From Diadema setosum (lineage: Eukaryota; Echinodermata; Echinoidea; Diadematoida; Diadematidae), in NCBI RefSeq assembly GCF_964275005.1, contig NC_092686.1, forward strand, positions 46,374,333 through 46,438,332: DNA of 64,000 nucleotides, given 5' to 3'. The first letter of the stretch is position 1. Every line of letters begins with the position of its first letter. Under the pieces are notes generated by a model, which was not told the DNA's origin, ran no database searches, and saw nothing but the letters and a program-made list of their open reading frames with translations. A program made the position numbers and the translations under genes. Positions 35,001-49,500 of the stretch are shown piece by piece.

Positions 35001-38000
35001 TTCCTACAAATTTGTAGTTGCTAGGAAAGTGTTGTATGAGTAGAATGATCAGTTCAAGAGATTGATTGCACTGTTTTCTCTGTTGAAATGTGTACATGGT
35101 ATGATATTGTGTCTTGGAAGAAAGAGGAAGTATAAAGTTCCTTTTGTATCCAAATGTGACAACCGTGGGAAGGTTTGATTTATAAGCATTACCAAATCAA
35201 TTCATTGTTCATTAAAAAACAACAACAACAGATTAAATGGTGGTATTTTTGTTTAATTATTGCAATACTTTGATATGTGCATTCATGTTTGCTTTCCATT
35301 TCAGATTGAAGGATTTGAGAGAAAATGTCTTGCACTGTTCGGAAAAGACTACAAGTATTCTGTGAGTATCTGAAAAATGTTGTACAGATATGTGATGGTA
35401 TGAGCTGATGCTCTAAGCACTACAGACAAAATCAAGGATGATCAGTTTAGGGCAAAACTGTCTCCATAGCATACAGCTTGGCTGTAATTTGAGCTTGGAA
35501 ATGTTGATGAAAGCAGTGGTTCAGGTTGCATTTGAGATTAGTTCTGCTTTCCTTCATCTGCTTATGGAATTTCCATGAGTTCTGCTTTTACTGGCCGTAG
35601 AGGTTAATGTCAACTTGGTAATGATGAAATTTAGCATTTTGGTGATTGTCACAGTGGTGAGGATTAGAGAAAGATTGTCCAGAAAGAGGAATTGCACATG
35701 AAAATATATGGATAATTTTGTTTCATTGCAAGCTAAAACTTGGAACTCAAGGTTCCCCAGTTCTTGAGGAAGTGTAGAACCATAGCAGAGTCAAATATCG
35801 TCGCTGGGGCAACAAGACCTCATATCTACAAAATGTCAAATGTTCAGGAGAGCCAAAAACATGGCTGCCAAAGCACTCTACCCAATGGGATAGCCTTTCC
35901 TTTGACATGCCGTGGTGGCTTCTTTTTTTGAAGTAAGACAGCTAGGATTTGGACAGGACATCACTTAACCGATTACCTGACCATTAATCTTAAAAAAAGT
36001 CATTTTCACCAAAATTTGAGATTCATACAAGGTCTTGTCACCCCAGCAACGACATGTACATTTGTATAATAGAGCATAAAGAATTTGAAATCAGGCAAGA
36101 TGGCAGGACCATAGATGAGAGTAGGTGTGAACCACTAAAATATGTTTACCTGCTTTAAAGGGTGTGTACAGTTCTGGTCAAGGTGAGGATTTAGCTTTTA
36201 ACGTTTTGCAAGATATTCAGAAACCACTCCATGAGATGTCAAAGAGCATGCAGTTCTAAGGGGTATCAAAAGTTTATTCGATGAGAATCGGTTTTGAAAT
36301 GGCTGAGATATCCAAAAACAAGGTGAATCAAAGAGATCTTAATGAAGTTGTGGCATGTCGCCTTTTATTATTAGCACTTTTTTGGATATCTCAGCCATTT
36401 GAAAACCAATTTTCATCAAATAAACGTTGAATCCTTCTTAAAATTACATGCTCTTTCATATTTCATAAGAGGCTTTTCATTATCTCACTTAGGAATGTTC
36501 AAAACATGAATCCCCACCTCAACCAGTACTGTACAGTCCCTTTAAGATTTAACATTAACATTAAGATATGGTGCCTTGAGAAAAGTGGGATTGGGACATA
36601 CATTACATGCGTATGTTTACAAAACATACATTATTTTTCACCCTTCGTGGTCGACATGGATTATACCTATAGAATATATTATTTTCATCAGGTCATTCTC
36701 AACTCAAATGGGGAGCTGTGTGGTCACTACCCAGGGAAGCTGGTGATCATGGAATACATGCTGGAGAACGACATTCTGATGGAAGAGAGGCGAGTATCAA
36801 AGTCTCATTGGTTGCAAAGAGATCAGGAACATTTTATGTGTCTGTAAATTGATCACATCAGTATTTGGTCCAGTGTTTCTTATAACCATAACTTAATTCT
36901 AGTTATAATTTATGTAGTCTACAACCTTCAGTAAGTGATATTGTTAAAGATTAAGTATTGATAGTGACAAACTCACTCTACACAGTTTGATAGTCTTGTA
37001 GACCTGTTCATAAAATTACAGTTTGTTTATTTATTCATAAATTTATTTATTTATTTATTTATTTATGGACAGTCTTTAGAGCGATGCTTTCAGTATGTAG
37101 GCAAGAGATAAGAAGGAAGAACAAAAATTGTATGGCTGTAAGATTTTCATATGGCTAGTTGTAGCATGGCTGTAGGTGGATATCCACTTCTGTAATGACA
37201 AAAGAGACACCATTGCCAACAACATGTGATCAGTGAGTCTCGGGACTGAACGAGACCAAATTTTGGACAACAAAGGACGTTTGTACTGTATGTGTGTGTT
37301 TGCCTGTTGGTGGGGATGTATTGGCAAGTCAACCCAGCTGCACTTTTACATTCAGCACATTTTATTCTGACTGAAACATTGATGTTACATCTTCACTTTC
37401 TACAGTGTTGAGCAAGTACACATGTGCATGTAACATTACTTTTGAAGAAATATCCTTAAACCAAGAGACTGCCATAGAGTGTTTTAGCTGCGCCGCAGTT
37501 GTTGCTGTTTTATTTCCCCTTTGATAATGCCTGTCAGCATTGAGCTCAGTTTAATTTACGTGGTTTTCTCTTCAAGGCATGAAACATTAGTATGGATGAC
37601 TACTGTGATGTTTAGAGTCTGGTGCTTTATATTTCCTCTGCAGAATGGAGAGTTTGTATGACATCAGCAAGCTGCGAGAGCTGATGTTTAGGTCAAGGTT
37701 TGCCCGATGTCGGGAACGCTTCGTCATGCCTGTAATCCTGTACGAAGGAAAGGTAATTGTTGCAGTCTATCCATCTTCAGTTTATGCGTGATGAGTATTA
37801 AAAGCCTCTGTCATAGGATTGTTGATCATAGGATCAGCTGCCCTTACTCTCTATGCATAATCACCTCCAGTGTCTTATACGTCATCTGTGAATAATCCAT
37901 GATACATAATTATGTACAATTGTAGCACCTGCTGAATATGTACATGAGGCTTGATCCATGCTAGCTGCTTTCAAAGTGTCAAAGGACCAGTTAACAGTCA

Positions 38001-41000
38001 CCAACACTATTTTGTGAGAGAATCCTGCCTTCCTCATCACGGCAGCCATTCCATTTTTCAAGCGTGTATGTTTGACATTCTGATCACAAATTCAACAATG
38101 CTATATTTACTGTGCTTTGTGGTTTCATTCAGCATCCTTCAAATAAACATTTTGATCCTCCAAACAAATCCCACTGTGTAAATTGTTGCTACTCATCATG
38201 CCCAACAACTGATCATATTTCATTAAATCATGGAATGTGGGTGACTCTATAAAAATGTAGTACGTGAGATTCATTCCAACAAATATATTTTGTTGTATTT
38301 CATTATAATCTCATGCTGTTGATGACAGCAGAATTTATTTCACTTTCCATCCTACCTACACATATTCACAAATGTTGTAGCATGTACAGTACATGTATGT
38401 GCTGTGTGGTATACATTACAGTTCAGTGAATACCAGGCTATTGAAACCCATTATGCACAAATGGTAATTGCCATAACTAATGTGCGCTTGCAATGTCCTC
38501 ATGCCCTCAGTGTGATGAATCATGCATGCTAATGCCCTAAAATTTTGTTGTGCATGCTCTAAAAAAAGAAACACAGGAAGCATCTGAATTGTAAATATAC
38601 TGTTAATAGATATGTGCTAAAGTCCATATGGAATATCCTTTCCCAACGAATTCTTCTGTATAGGTTCCCTCCTATCCCCACCGCTGCCCCCCCCCCCCCC
38701 CCCCCGAAACAAACTAGGGATGTGATATGCCAGATCGAAGTGAACAGTGAACAGTCACTAAGTTGGGATTTTGTTTTTCTTGTCTTTTTTTTTTTTTGCA
38801 CACTAGTGTTCAATGATCTGCGACTCCTGTACTGTTGGTCTCATTAGCTGAGAATATCCCTGTGTCAATGAAACACTTCCTACAGACTGTATCATGGCTT
38901 GTGCTTTAAAATGATGATAATGATAATGATAATGATAATGATAATGATAAGCACATAGTCAGTATGATAATCAGCATTATTGTCATCACTATCATTATCA
39001 TTACTATGATGATGATGATGATGATGGTGTGCCTCTTAGTAAACGATGTGTAGCTTCAGCATGCTTATACTCTGCTGTTCTGCTGAATTCTGAGCATGCT
39101 TGGCTGACGTGTAGTGGTTGGAAAGGTTCCATTCCAATGTTTACAGTGGGCCTTCAGTAAACACTTCGATGGAGACCAATGTGTTAGCCATGACAATCCC
39201 ATGTACATATTTTATGCATATTGCGGTGTGAGATACTTAATTCTACTATATACTTGCTTTTTGTTCTGCTCCTCTCTAGCACATCTGTCGATCAGCTACG
39301 TTATCGGGAGGTCCCGAAATCTATGGAAGATCCGGTCTCAACTACTTCTTTTCAGGTACCTATTATTCTTGTAGGGAATAATCAACTTTGATAATGAAAG
39401 GGGTTACAGTCAATTCTAAATTTCTCTCAAGTCAGGGCTATCAGAAGTCTCTAAAAGGATAATTGTGGATAAAGGCATATACTTGATCATGTTCTTCATG
39501 TTGTTACAAAATTAACTGTGATATGGATAAAGGTTTGTTTAGACTATAAACCAATTGCTTGATGAAGAGAGAGGGAGAGAGAGAGAGTAGATATGCAGAA
39601 ATGTATCATAAAGAAGAGTTATGTATGTATGTTTTCCCTCTTCACATCTCTTATTCCAAATGTCTTTCAATAAGTCATGAATAGATCATTCATAATTTCT
39701 TGAATGTAGGCTGGGTGTGAAAACTTTTTCTTTACTCATAGTCTGTCAGTGACTATTTCTAATTGTTCCACGTTCAGAAGTTCAAACAAGCAGTACTTTG
39801 CAGTGTGGTTTTTGATAGATGATGACATGCATAGTAGAATGAAGTTGAGGCATTAACACTAATAGCTCCTCTGACAATACTTGAAGTCTGTATCACCTTC
39901 TTAACTGACTATATTGATTTACTTCCATTCCAATCCAAATGATACCCCTAGGGGGTGAGAGTGCAGAGCCAGATGATGATGAGACGATGACACACATGAG
40001 CAGGAGTACAGCTGCAAGGTACTAGAAACCTATTTTGTCAACCCGTTCCATACTAAATTCTGAAATCCCTGTAGACTTTAATACACTGGCCACCAGGTTC
40101 ATGCAGGGAACAGGTTAATAGTTCAAAAAAGGACTCCAGCAGTCTCTTAGTCTTCCAATGAGATAAACATCTTAATCTTGATGAAAATGATTAGTTATAG
40201 GATTAATTTTCCAGAGACAGTAGGCCCATTCTCACAGCCACCAGTAGTTGCGATTATTTACATCTCAATGTGAATTGCAACACCAAAAAACTTATATTTT
40301 TTTAATGCGTGTGGACATGATAATCGCAAATATTGGTGAGATTCAAAAAGCATGTGCACCACTAAAAGTGTGGCATCTCCAAAATACTTTAGGCTTTTTT
40401 ATAAATAGGTGTGATTATTTGTTATGCCAAGTTTGTATGAACAGTGCATGAAATTGTACTGATTTTTTACATCCTATAATGCAAGACATGCGCAGCAGAC
40501 AGTCAGATCAAAGTCAGGCCAAACTCTCAGACTCACACATGCGCAGTTTGGTCTCTCTCAAACCTGTGCAATTTGGGTCGCGATTTTTCTTCATGAACTG
40601 GTGCAGTTTAGAACTTTTTTTTTTTTTGCCTGTATATGTATGAACTAGAGGGCAAAAGAGTTATTTGAATTGTTATTTGAATCACGCTTTTTCAATGTGT
40701 GTGAATGGGCCCAATAAATATCTCTTTATGATCTCTTCAGGTACTCCAGAAAGTTTTACAGCTTAACTTTGTCTTGTGACATGGTAAATCCTCTCCATAG
40801 AGAATGAATTTCCCCACGTGATATGTACATTGTCCTATAGTTTGACATCCCTGAAGATGTCTTGGTACATGATGAATGCTCCCAAGAGGCAATAAATACC
40901 ACCTTGATGACCATATCAACTGCCAATTAGAGTTTAACATCCAGATATTGCCTAGTAATGTAAGGAACCATTTAAGCTATCTAGCATGACACCTTACAAG

Positions 41001-44000
41001 TTTGCCATGGACTTGCATGCATATCTTCACTGTATCTGTAAATCACATGAAATCATTCATGTTTAATGTCCTGATGATATTCAAGTGTTCCTTATTTTGT
41101 GGATCTCATATCACTTAAGTGCAGTATTAACATTTTATAGTAGGTTCACTCTCCCACAACTTGTAAATGTCAGAGATATACTGCATGCATGTCAAAGATT
41201 TAGACCACAGATTGGTGGAAAATCATTCTTTGAGTCAATAACATAGATGAGATGTTTTCTTTCTCTTTTCCAGCAATGATTGGCCACTGTTTGACCGGGT
41301 CAGAGGTCAAGATATCAAGCTCATGAAGATGCTTTCCGTTAACTCTGTCTGTGACCTCATGCTCGAGAACAAAAAGGTCAAATTCGGAGTCAAGTAAGTG
41401 TAGAGCACCCAAACTAATGGTTCCACGTCTGCATGTTATGTTGTTGTAGAAATGCATCAATTTTGCCGTCTGTGATCATCTTGTGACATTTTATTGTACA
41501 TTCTGCTTATTATTACTCCTGCCATATCGGAAGATGGCCTCTGTTTAGGGAACGTGTTTCAGGTTTGCTGTGGTAGTACTGGGATGTTTAGGAATAAGGA
41601 AAAAATACTGTGAATGGAGTTTGCTGTTCCTGAAACTACAGTACGCGCAATAGAAAACGCCCGACGAAAGTGCGTCCAAATTTCGTCCCAACGCTTTTAG
41701 CGTTGTTGATTTCGCCTGGGACGTTTTCAACGCTTTTTCCGTCCAGACTTCATGGACGGATTTTGGACGAATTCAACGAATTCAACGAAATCCCCGAACG
41801 CTTTTCCGAAGCTATGGACGCTTTCAACGCTTTCAATGCTTTCAACGCTTTCAACCCTTTGAATTGTACGCGCGATCACACACACAGCTACAGTGTCTCT
41901 AATCGCGAATCGCTAGCTCTTCTTTCGTCGAAGTTCTCTAGGTTTCCCGTCCATTTCTCTCATTTTCTCTCTTTTGCTTCCGTATCATTGTATCCCTTTC
42001 TTTTCAGAGTACAATCATACTTCTGAGAGTGTTTTTTTCTCATTTTTATTAAGTGATTACCCTGTTTGCCACAATTTGGGGTGAGTTTTTGTTCGAGTGT
42101 TTGTTGAGTTTTTCGATTGAACGATGTGTCGATTATCTTCGTGTGTGCGAGAATATCGTACCCACTCGTTTGTTTCCGTGTAAGTATTTTTACCGTAAAA
42201 GTGTCTTCATCGTTCGTCTTCACGCATCGGGTTTTCACCCTAGTTTTCCTCATCGTAGTTTTCCACATCCATTTTTTTTCCGGTGCAAGATACTCTGTGT
42301 ATTTTCTGCTACGGTAAAATGCCATCGTCGATAGTTTTTGTGTATTCATCGTAGTTTTCCACCTCCCATTTCATTTTTGTGTGCAAGATGTGTAGCTAGG
42401 TCTGCGATGTCTGAATCGTTTACAGATGTGTTTTGTGAGAGTATTAACCACGATGATTTTGAGGATTTTGAGGGTTTCGCTTTGGATGAGATTGACTGGA
42501 ATGATAGTGATAATGATAATGATTCTACTATCTAGTGGTGTTGATATAAGAGCTCTTATGATGATGCAATTTATTTCGTGTGACCGACCATCATGACGTT
42601 GGCGATGACGAGTACGAAACGATGTATGTACAATGTAGGCCTGTATGATCTAAGACGAGAGTGACACTGACGACATGGCCTGGCCCTGGGGGCTGTTTTA
42701 GTGTTGCTCGCTCGATCGTGCACTGGAGTGGTCTAGAGACCTGCATTTTATTTTTTCACTTAAAGGGAAGGTAAACCCAAAGAGCAATGTGGATTGAGTG
42801 AAAGCAGCAACATTAGTAGAACACATCAGTGAAAGTTTGAGAAAAATCGGAAAATCGATGCAAAAGTTATGAATTTTTAAAGTTTTGGTGTTGGAACCGC
42901 TGGATGAGGAGACTACTAGAGGATATGACGTATGAGTGGACAACAATACAAAGAAAATATAAAGGATATTCAACAAAAATTCACTTTTCTAGAATTATGA
43001 AAGAGCAGTAGACCAACCGCTTTCAGAAAGCAGGGGGAATAATTGCTACCCTTAACATATGTCAATATCAAGTTGATGGAAATTGTAATTTTCATGAAAA
43101 ATGGATTTTTGTAGTATTTTCTTTATATTTTCTTGATATTGTAGTCCACTCATACGTCATAACCTCTAGTAGTCTCCTCATCCAGCGGTTCCAACACCAA
43201 AACTTTAAAAATTCATAACTTTTGCATCGATTGTCCGATTTTCTTCAAACTTTCACTGATGTGTTCTACTAATGTTGCTGCTTTCACTCAATCCACATTG
43301 TTCTTGGGGTTTATTTTCCCTTTAATTGTATCCTTTTGCTTGTTCACTCTGGTTTACTGCTACCAAAATTTATGTCTCTGAAGAAACTCAACCAGAAGCT
43401 AGACAATATGTTTCAATTTGCATCAGGTCCAAGTCTGTAAATTGCGATGTTCCTACTCCTATTGAACTCGAAATCCCATTTTCTTTGCTCTTTTTTCCAC
43501 TGATAAATTATTTAGAACTGTACTGCATTTCTGATGAATTGCTTTTGCGTTATATCAAGAGCCTGCTGAGTAGGTGTTTCATTCTATCCTTTCAATTATC
43601 TTTCTATCACTTTCTTCTTTTGACCCTGGATGGAAAAAAAAAAAAAACCCTATCTTGCCATGTAAAGACAGAACACATGCCATCATGAAATATCATGACA
43701 TTACGAAAGTAATAAAAGAAATAGGTAAGCGATGAAAATTCTCGTTTGTAAAATCATAAATCAAAGGTGATTTCATATGAACCAGCTCTTTGAAGTGTAT
43801 TTATTTTGCCTATTGATACTTGCTTTGCAAGTATACATTTTCTCTCCCATGGACTTTGTGTCCCCCTTTTTTTATGTGCTGTAATGATTATTATTCTAAT
43901 TTGTTTTGTCAATATCATCATTATTACTGTATTAATATTACCATACTTTGATATGGTTAATTGCATTTGTTGATTGACTCTCACTTTCATTTTGTTGCCT

Positions 44001-46504
44001 CCTCTTGGTACTTGTACAGATCCTTTCTAGGGCTTGCTGTTTGCTCACCCCCCCTTTGCTGTTGCTATTTCACGCTTTACCTTTCTTTATCTCTCTGTTG
44101 TTCCTTATCTTGTTTGATGTTGCCTCCATATTCATCCTTTTCCTTCAATGGTTGCCCCCTGGCCCTCACGGCGACCATTACTAACCTTCCCCTGCCTTTT
44201 GTCTGTCCATCCTCCTGCTCTAATCCCCCTCCCTTTACCTGTTGGGCTCCTTGCCCATGACTTCCTACCCTCTCCTTTTGTTTTCTTTGTTCCGTGTCCC
44301 TTTGCCCTGACTGTTCTTGTTGTGTGAAGTCGCTTTACATGTGTGTGGTTGCTTTTTCTGCCTATTTGCCATTTTGCTTCTGACGAAGATTCTGCTATAA
44401 TCGAAAGCTTAGGTCCCTTTTGACTCTATCCTAAAAACATTCATGTACACTCCCAAAACTTGCTGGGCTAGTAATGAAAACTTCCATTATCTAGCAGGGG
44501 AGGGGGAATGCTTTCATTTTCTCAAGAGAGCTTTTGTGTGAGAGAATGAAAAACTTGATTGAGTGTTGCCAAGTTGTTTTCAAACTTCTTCATTTTATTT
44601 GATCTTAAGCATAATCACTTTCGTAAGTACATGTACAGTATTACGATTTCTTCTCCCTTGAATGTAATCGGAAAGTTTGCCATAACGACAATCGCTAATG
44701 TGTTTGGAGGTGCCGATATGCGAAACATGTGGTTCAAAGGAATGCACCATGTGCTACTAACTTACTGCCTTAGAGGTTACTGCAAGTTGAATGGATCGAA
44801 TGCGCCATAGGCTTAGTTACGGTAAACAGTTTACGTTCGATGCGAATAATTATTACGTCTTTCAGGATCGAGGAATAATACACACAAAACATGCAAACAA
44901 ACAAATCCACGAACGAGTGTTGATAACCAAAATTCATATGAAAAGTAATAGGCAGTTTTGGTGAGCGTGAAATTTTACTGTCATGATTTTGCTGTTTAAT
45001 CGGGTGGTGGCTGCATCTCACATAGGACATCTCAGTGAATTTGTCTAGGCATATGAGACCTTTCATAATCTGTGATTGCACTTTTGAGTGATTAATCAAT
45101 TCCTTTTTACAGCTCGGGAACATATAAATACATTGTACTTAGATAAAGTACACAATAATCGACTGTTCGATGTATGCGCCTAAAGAAAGGCGAAAGAATC
45201 AGAACATCTTTGCAATGATTCCTTTAACTCAACTCACCAGCGAGTTCTTCGATCGATATACTACACCAGTGCGCGCATTCTTTCGTCTGGCACCTGGGGT
45301 CTGGCACGCACCTGGTTTTGTGGAAATTTCCACAAAGGGATCCGAGGGTGGGGTTTTTCCAATCCCAAGAGACCGCATTATACACAAGAAGACAATCTCG
45401 TCGCTTCTATCATTTTCCGTCACTCGTGTTTTCCCCTTATTCTTTGCTAATAATGAACGTTTCGATTGAACTTAACGATGGTTGTTCACACGTGGTTCCT
45501 TTTGTTGTGAGGTGTAGGTACAGTATTTTCTTTTTTTATCATTCTTGGGAGGGGAAAGAAGAGTAAAAGAGGGAAAACTTATTTAAATAAACGAAGGGCA
45601 CGTATAAACGCTCAGCATCCACAGCAAGCCGTCTTTTACATCAGCATCGTTGATTATCATCACCTGCACTATCATCAGGCATCACTCAGATAATGTCCTT
45701 TTTTTATAAACATTTAGAAACACGATCACCATCACTCGAGATAAACACGTAGCAGTGGCAGATCCAGAGGGGGCGCATGAGGCGCACGCCCCCTTTATTT
45801 ATCGTGAAAAAAAAAATAGAAGTGAAACCCAGAAGTGGCACCAGAAATATTAGTTGCGCCCCTCCCCCCTCCTGTACAGAATTCCTGGATCCGCCCCTGC
45901 CTGTACGAAAATAAATGTCAACAGACAAAGTATCAACAACCTCCCCGACAACTAAAACATTACCACAGAGCACACCGAAGCGGCTGGCATCAAACACCCT
46001 TCGAAATACTGCAGCAAAGCGGGAAATCGCCGTTACGAAAATGCATGTACACAGTGCGAGGCAATTGAAAGAATTACCTTTAGATTAAGAATATGAAGGG
46101 AACAAATAAAGTGATATGAAACGAAAGAAATCGTACACCAAACGAGAGGTAATAACGACCTCCAATAGGCCCTTAGCCGCAGCATATCAATAAACATGAC
46201 GTATAAATAAGCACACGGAATATGCGTGTTTCGGATTCCTCCCTTCTATTTCTTTCCTGAACTATTCCCAATCTGAGGAAAGGAAGTTCGTTCATCCGAA
46301 AACAAAAGGATTGACACTCCGAAGGTTTGCTAATCGGGCAATGCCCCCCCCCCCCCCCCAAAAAAAAAAAAAACAAAAAAAAAAAACAGCCAACAAAATG
46401 CTCGTTAATCAAAATATTGGTTAATAATGTTAAAGACGATAATAATAATAATAATAATAGTAATAATAATGATAACAATAATAATAATAATAATAATAAT
46501 AATA

Positions 46505-46557
<53 letters not shown>

Positions 46558-49500
46558 AATAATAATAATATAACAATAGACAGAAATAAAACAATATATG
46601 GCCCTATAGCAATTACCCGCAGCATGATTACATTTTCGAATCAACAAACATGGATAGGCACAAGGAATATGCGTGTTTCGGATTCGAAATAACGCCGTAA
46701 CCATCGGAATAGCGCACCCGTTTTCTTTTTCGGAATAATGAACACCACGGAAATCAATAAAATGATTTCAAACTAAGAATCCATCGTAATTCTTGCCTTA
46801 AAGATTTTCCTGAACTACGTGTATTCTCAATGCCCGAATAAAATAATGACTAGTTTGTTACTCTGAAAGTAGTGTTGTGAGTTAAGGAAGTTCGTTTATC
46901 CGAAAACGAAAGGATTGACACTCCGAAGGTTTGCTAATCGAACAATGGGGAAAAATAATAATAGTAATACATTTTATTTTCACACTAGGTACGAACATCT
47001 ATGGTGTAGGGAATTTGCGTGTTACGGAACATTTTATCACTTTCGCATCAGCGAACTTTACGTGCAGTGGGTACTACAAAAATGCCTCCCCCCTAAAAAA
47101 AAAAAAAAAAAAAAATGTATATATAATTACACCAACACTTGAGCATAACAACAAACAAGCAAGCAAACAAACAAATAAACAACTTAAGATTTAATCTCAT
47201 AGCTGCTTTGAATATTTCATGTTCCGTCTGTATACTTCTTTTCAGAATTATCTCTCGCTTCCCGCTTCACAACTAGGAAATAAACGATGTCAAACTATAA
47301 TAAGAATTAAACTTATTGTCTTGCTCTGAATATAAAATTCATTATTCCAAAAGTTCGTTTATCCGTGAATACAACAGGCTCGATACTACAGGACTCCGAA
47401 GGTTTGCTAATCCGACAATAACGCACCTATCCAATCACAAACATTCGTGCATTTTCGGATTATGAATCATAATTTGACTATCACATTTACGAACATCTAT
47501 TTTTCGTGTAGGGAAGTCGCGTGTATCTGAATGTTTCATTTTCGTACTAACGAACCTTATGGGTGCATGGGTACAACGAACATGACCCTCAACCCCCACC
47601 CCCCCCCCCAAAAAAAAAAAAGAAAAAAGAAAGAAAGAAAGAAAGAGCCAAGTCAAACTAAGAATCAGTCTGAATTAGTCGCTTTGAAAATTCCACGTAC
47701 CGTCTGAATTATCTCTCTGTCCAATAAAGAAATAAACGATATCAAACTAAGAATTAAACGTATTGTCTTGTTTTGAATATTTTTTTTTTTTTTGCTTTTC
47801 TGGGGCCCGTTGCATAAAACTTACCATTGAATTTCAATGGTAACTACCGTCAAAATTAGGCATCACAGCCAATCAGCATCAAGTATTATAAAATTTACCG
47901 CTGATTTGAAGACTTACCGCTAGAAAGGAGCGGTAAGTCCAGCGGTAAGGGTTTTATGCAACAGGGCCCTGATTCAATAAAAAAAACGGGCAATGTAACG
48001 CGCAATTGTTGAAGAAAGAAAATATATTTAATGACCAAATAACGGCGAACAAATCCTTCTAATTTCTTTTTTCCTCTTTTTGGGGTTAATTTTCTTTCTA
48101 TACTCAAATGGATTTTACGTACACGCAATTTTAGTGAAACCATTTTCTTTTTTGGTCGGCATTCTACGATAAGGTTCCTGTGGGTTCCTGTGGGTTCACC
48201 CTCGCCAAAATTGCGTGATTTCTCTTAAATACTATGAACCCGAATGATCTCTGATTGGTAATTTAGTCTATTTCATGATCAACAGTTGTTTATTTTCTGC
48301 TTGTAAAAAACAAAACAAAACACGTGAACTACTACATCGTATAACATCTCTGTTTCGTTCAGCCGAGCGAGCCATGCCATAGCAATGGCGACGCACATAC
48401 GGCGCACTCGCCTTTCCCATACGTGCACATTCCCTGGTTACATGCAGCCCGCATACCACCATGTGATGTATCAGGTGACTTTCACTAAATGCAGTGAATA
48501 ATCTGCTAACGGTGCCGTACTTGCAGCTAGGGTAAGGGAAACTAAAACTTTTACAAATTGCTTCAATGAAAACGGCATCGATATATATATACATGTTACC
48601 ATTTTTAACATTATTATGTGTATCAGGTGAATTCCACGCCTGTCTACTGTTTTCATTCCCGACCGCTGTGCTACTTGTTGAGTCTAATCTTGCAGTGATT
48701 CACGTGTGTACTGTATTCCATGTGCGCCTTGGATCACGGACGCTTCTAACGAAATTTGGACGAAACTGCCGAGCTCCGAACACGCATTTTCCGAACGAGC
48801 AACGCATTTGCCGAACGGAATTGAGCGGGCGGTCGTGCGTGAAATGCGTCCACAAAGCGTCCACAAAGCGTCAGAATCGTTGCTAATGGATCGATAACGA
48901 AATTTCGTCCAAATTTCGTCCAGATTTCGTTGCTACTCGATCGATAACGAACTTTCGTTGGAAAACGAAATTGACGGAGGCGTTTCTTATTGCGCGTACT
49001 GTAATATCAACAAGATAGAGATAGTGCTGTAATTAATTACTGATACGTAAAATATGTGACCGTTCCATGAGGTTTATGATTATACTGTATGTGATACTTT
49101 GTACCAAAAGTTGTTGCATTTCATGCCATTTCACTCTTCATATCAAAGTTTGGTGCAAACTTCAGAGAGGATAAGAGGAAAGATGTCAAAATCATTGCAG
49201 TAGAATGAATTAAAGATAGCAACTGGTAACAGGAATATGCATTTACAGCACACATTTACCTTGAATGTAGCCTATGGCATATAGATGCACAGTTCTCAAG
49301 AGCCAATCTTTGAGAAATATACACCAAGGATATCAAAAGATGTTGGAAATCTTTGGATTAAGATGTTGGTCAGGTGGTAGTTTTTATGTAACAAAATACT
49401 AAATTGTTGTAACATAACCCTTCAGAAAGTGGTGCTGCTTTCTGTGTGCTGTACATGAGAAAAACTTCAAATCATACTGTAATCGGTTAGAATTAAAAAA

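Larger units (their letters stand above)
41639..49001. mobile_element. 7.36-kb TA-flanked inverted-repeat DNA element, superfamily unassigned
   Basis: The left end CAGTACGCGCAATAGAAAAC and the reverse complement of the right end CAGTACGCGCAATAAGAAAC match at the first 14 bases and again from AAACGCC. TA flanks both ends. Subterminal regions on both sides are full of GGACGAAATT, CGTCCAAATTTCGTCC and TTCAACGC-type repeats, as expected for transposase-binding arrays. No intact transposase is seen. Nested inside are a TTAA MITE (42760), a GGATCCAG repeat (45753), an (AAT)n tract, a degenerate tandem array (46217-47420) and a short MITE (47803). It makes up about 90% of MTMR14 intron 7. Confidence 0.82.

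Noticed and set aside
41670..42026. 118-codon frame with FNAFNAFNAFN repeats
   Set aside because: It lies in the subterminal AACGCTTTC array of a transposon; the peptide repeat is a by-product of DNA repeats.
44000..44420. Penelope-like retroelement 3' end
   Set aside because: The GACGAAG...CGAAAGCTTAGG border text is suggestive, but no reverse-transcriptase or endonuclease remains can be seen.
44770..45123. 117-codon minus-strand frame
   Set aside because: No family match by eye, no splice support, and it lies inside the transposon.
45170..45566. Overlapping frames of 64-99 codons on both strands
   Set aside because: No recognisable domain, inside a decayed transposon, and frames overlap on both strands.
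46327..46704. Frames with poly-Asn, poly-Tyr or poly-Ile
   Set aside because: Translation of the (AAT)n/(ATT)n microsatellite.
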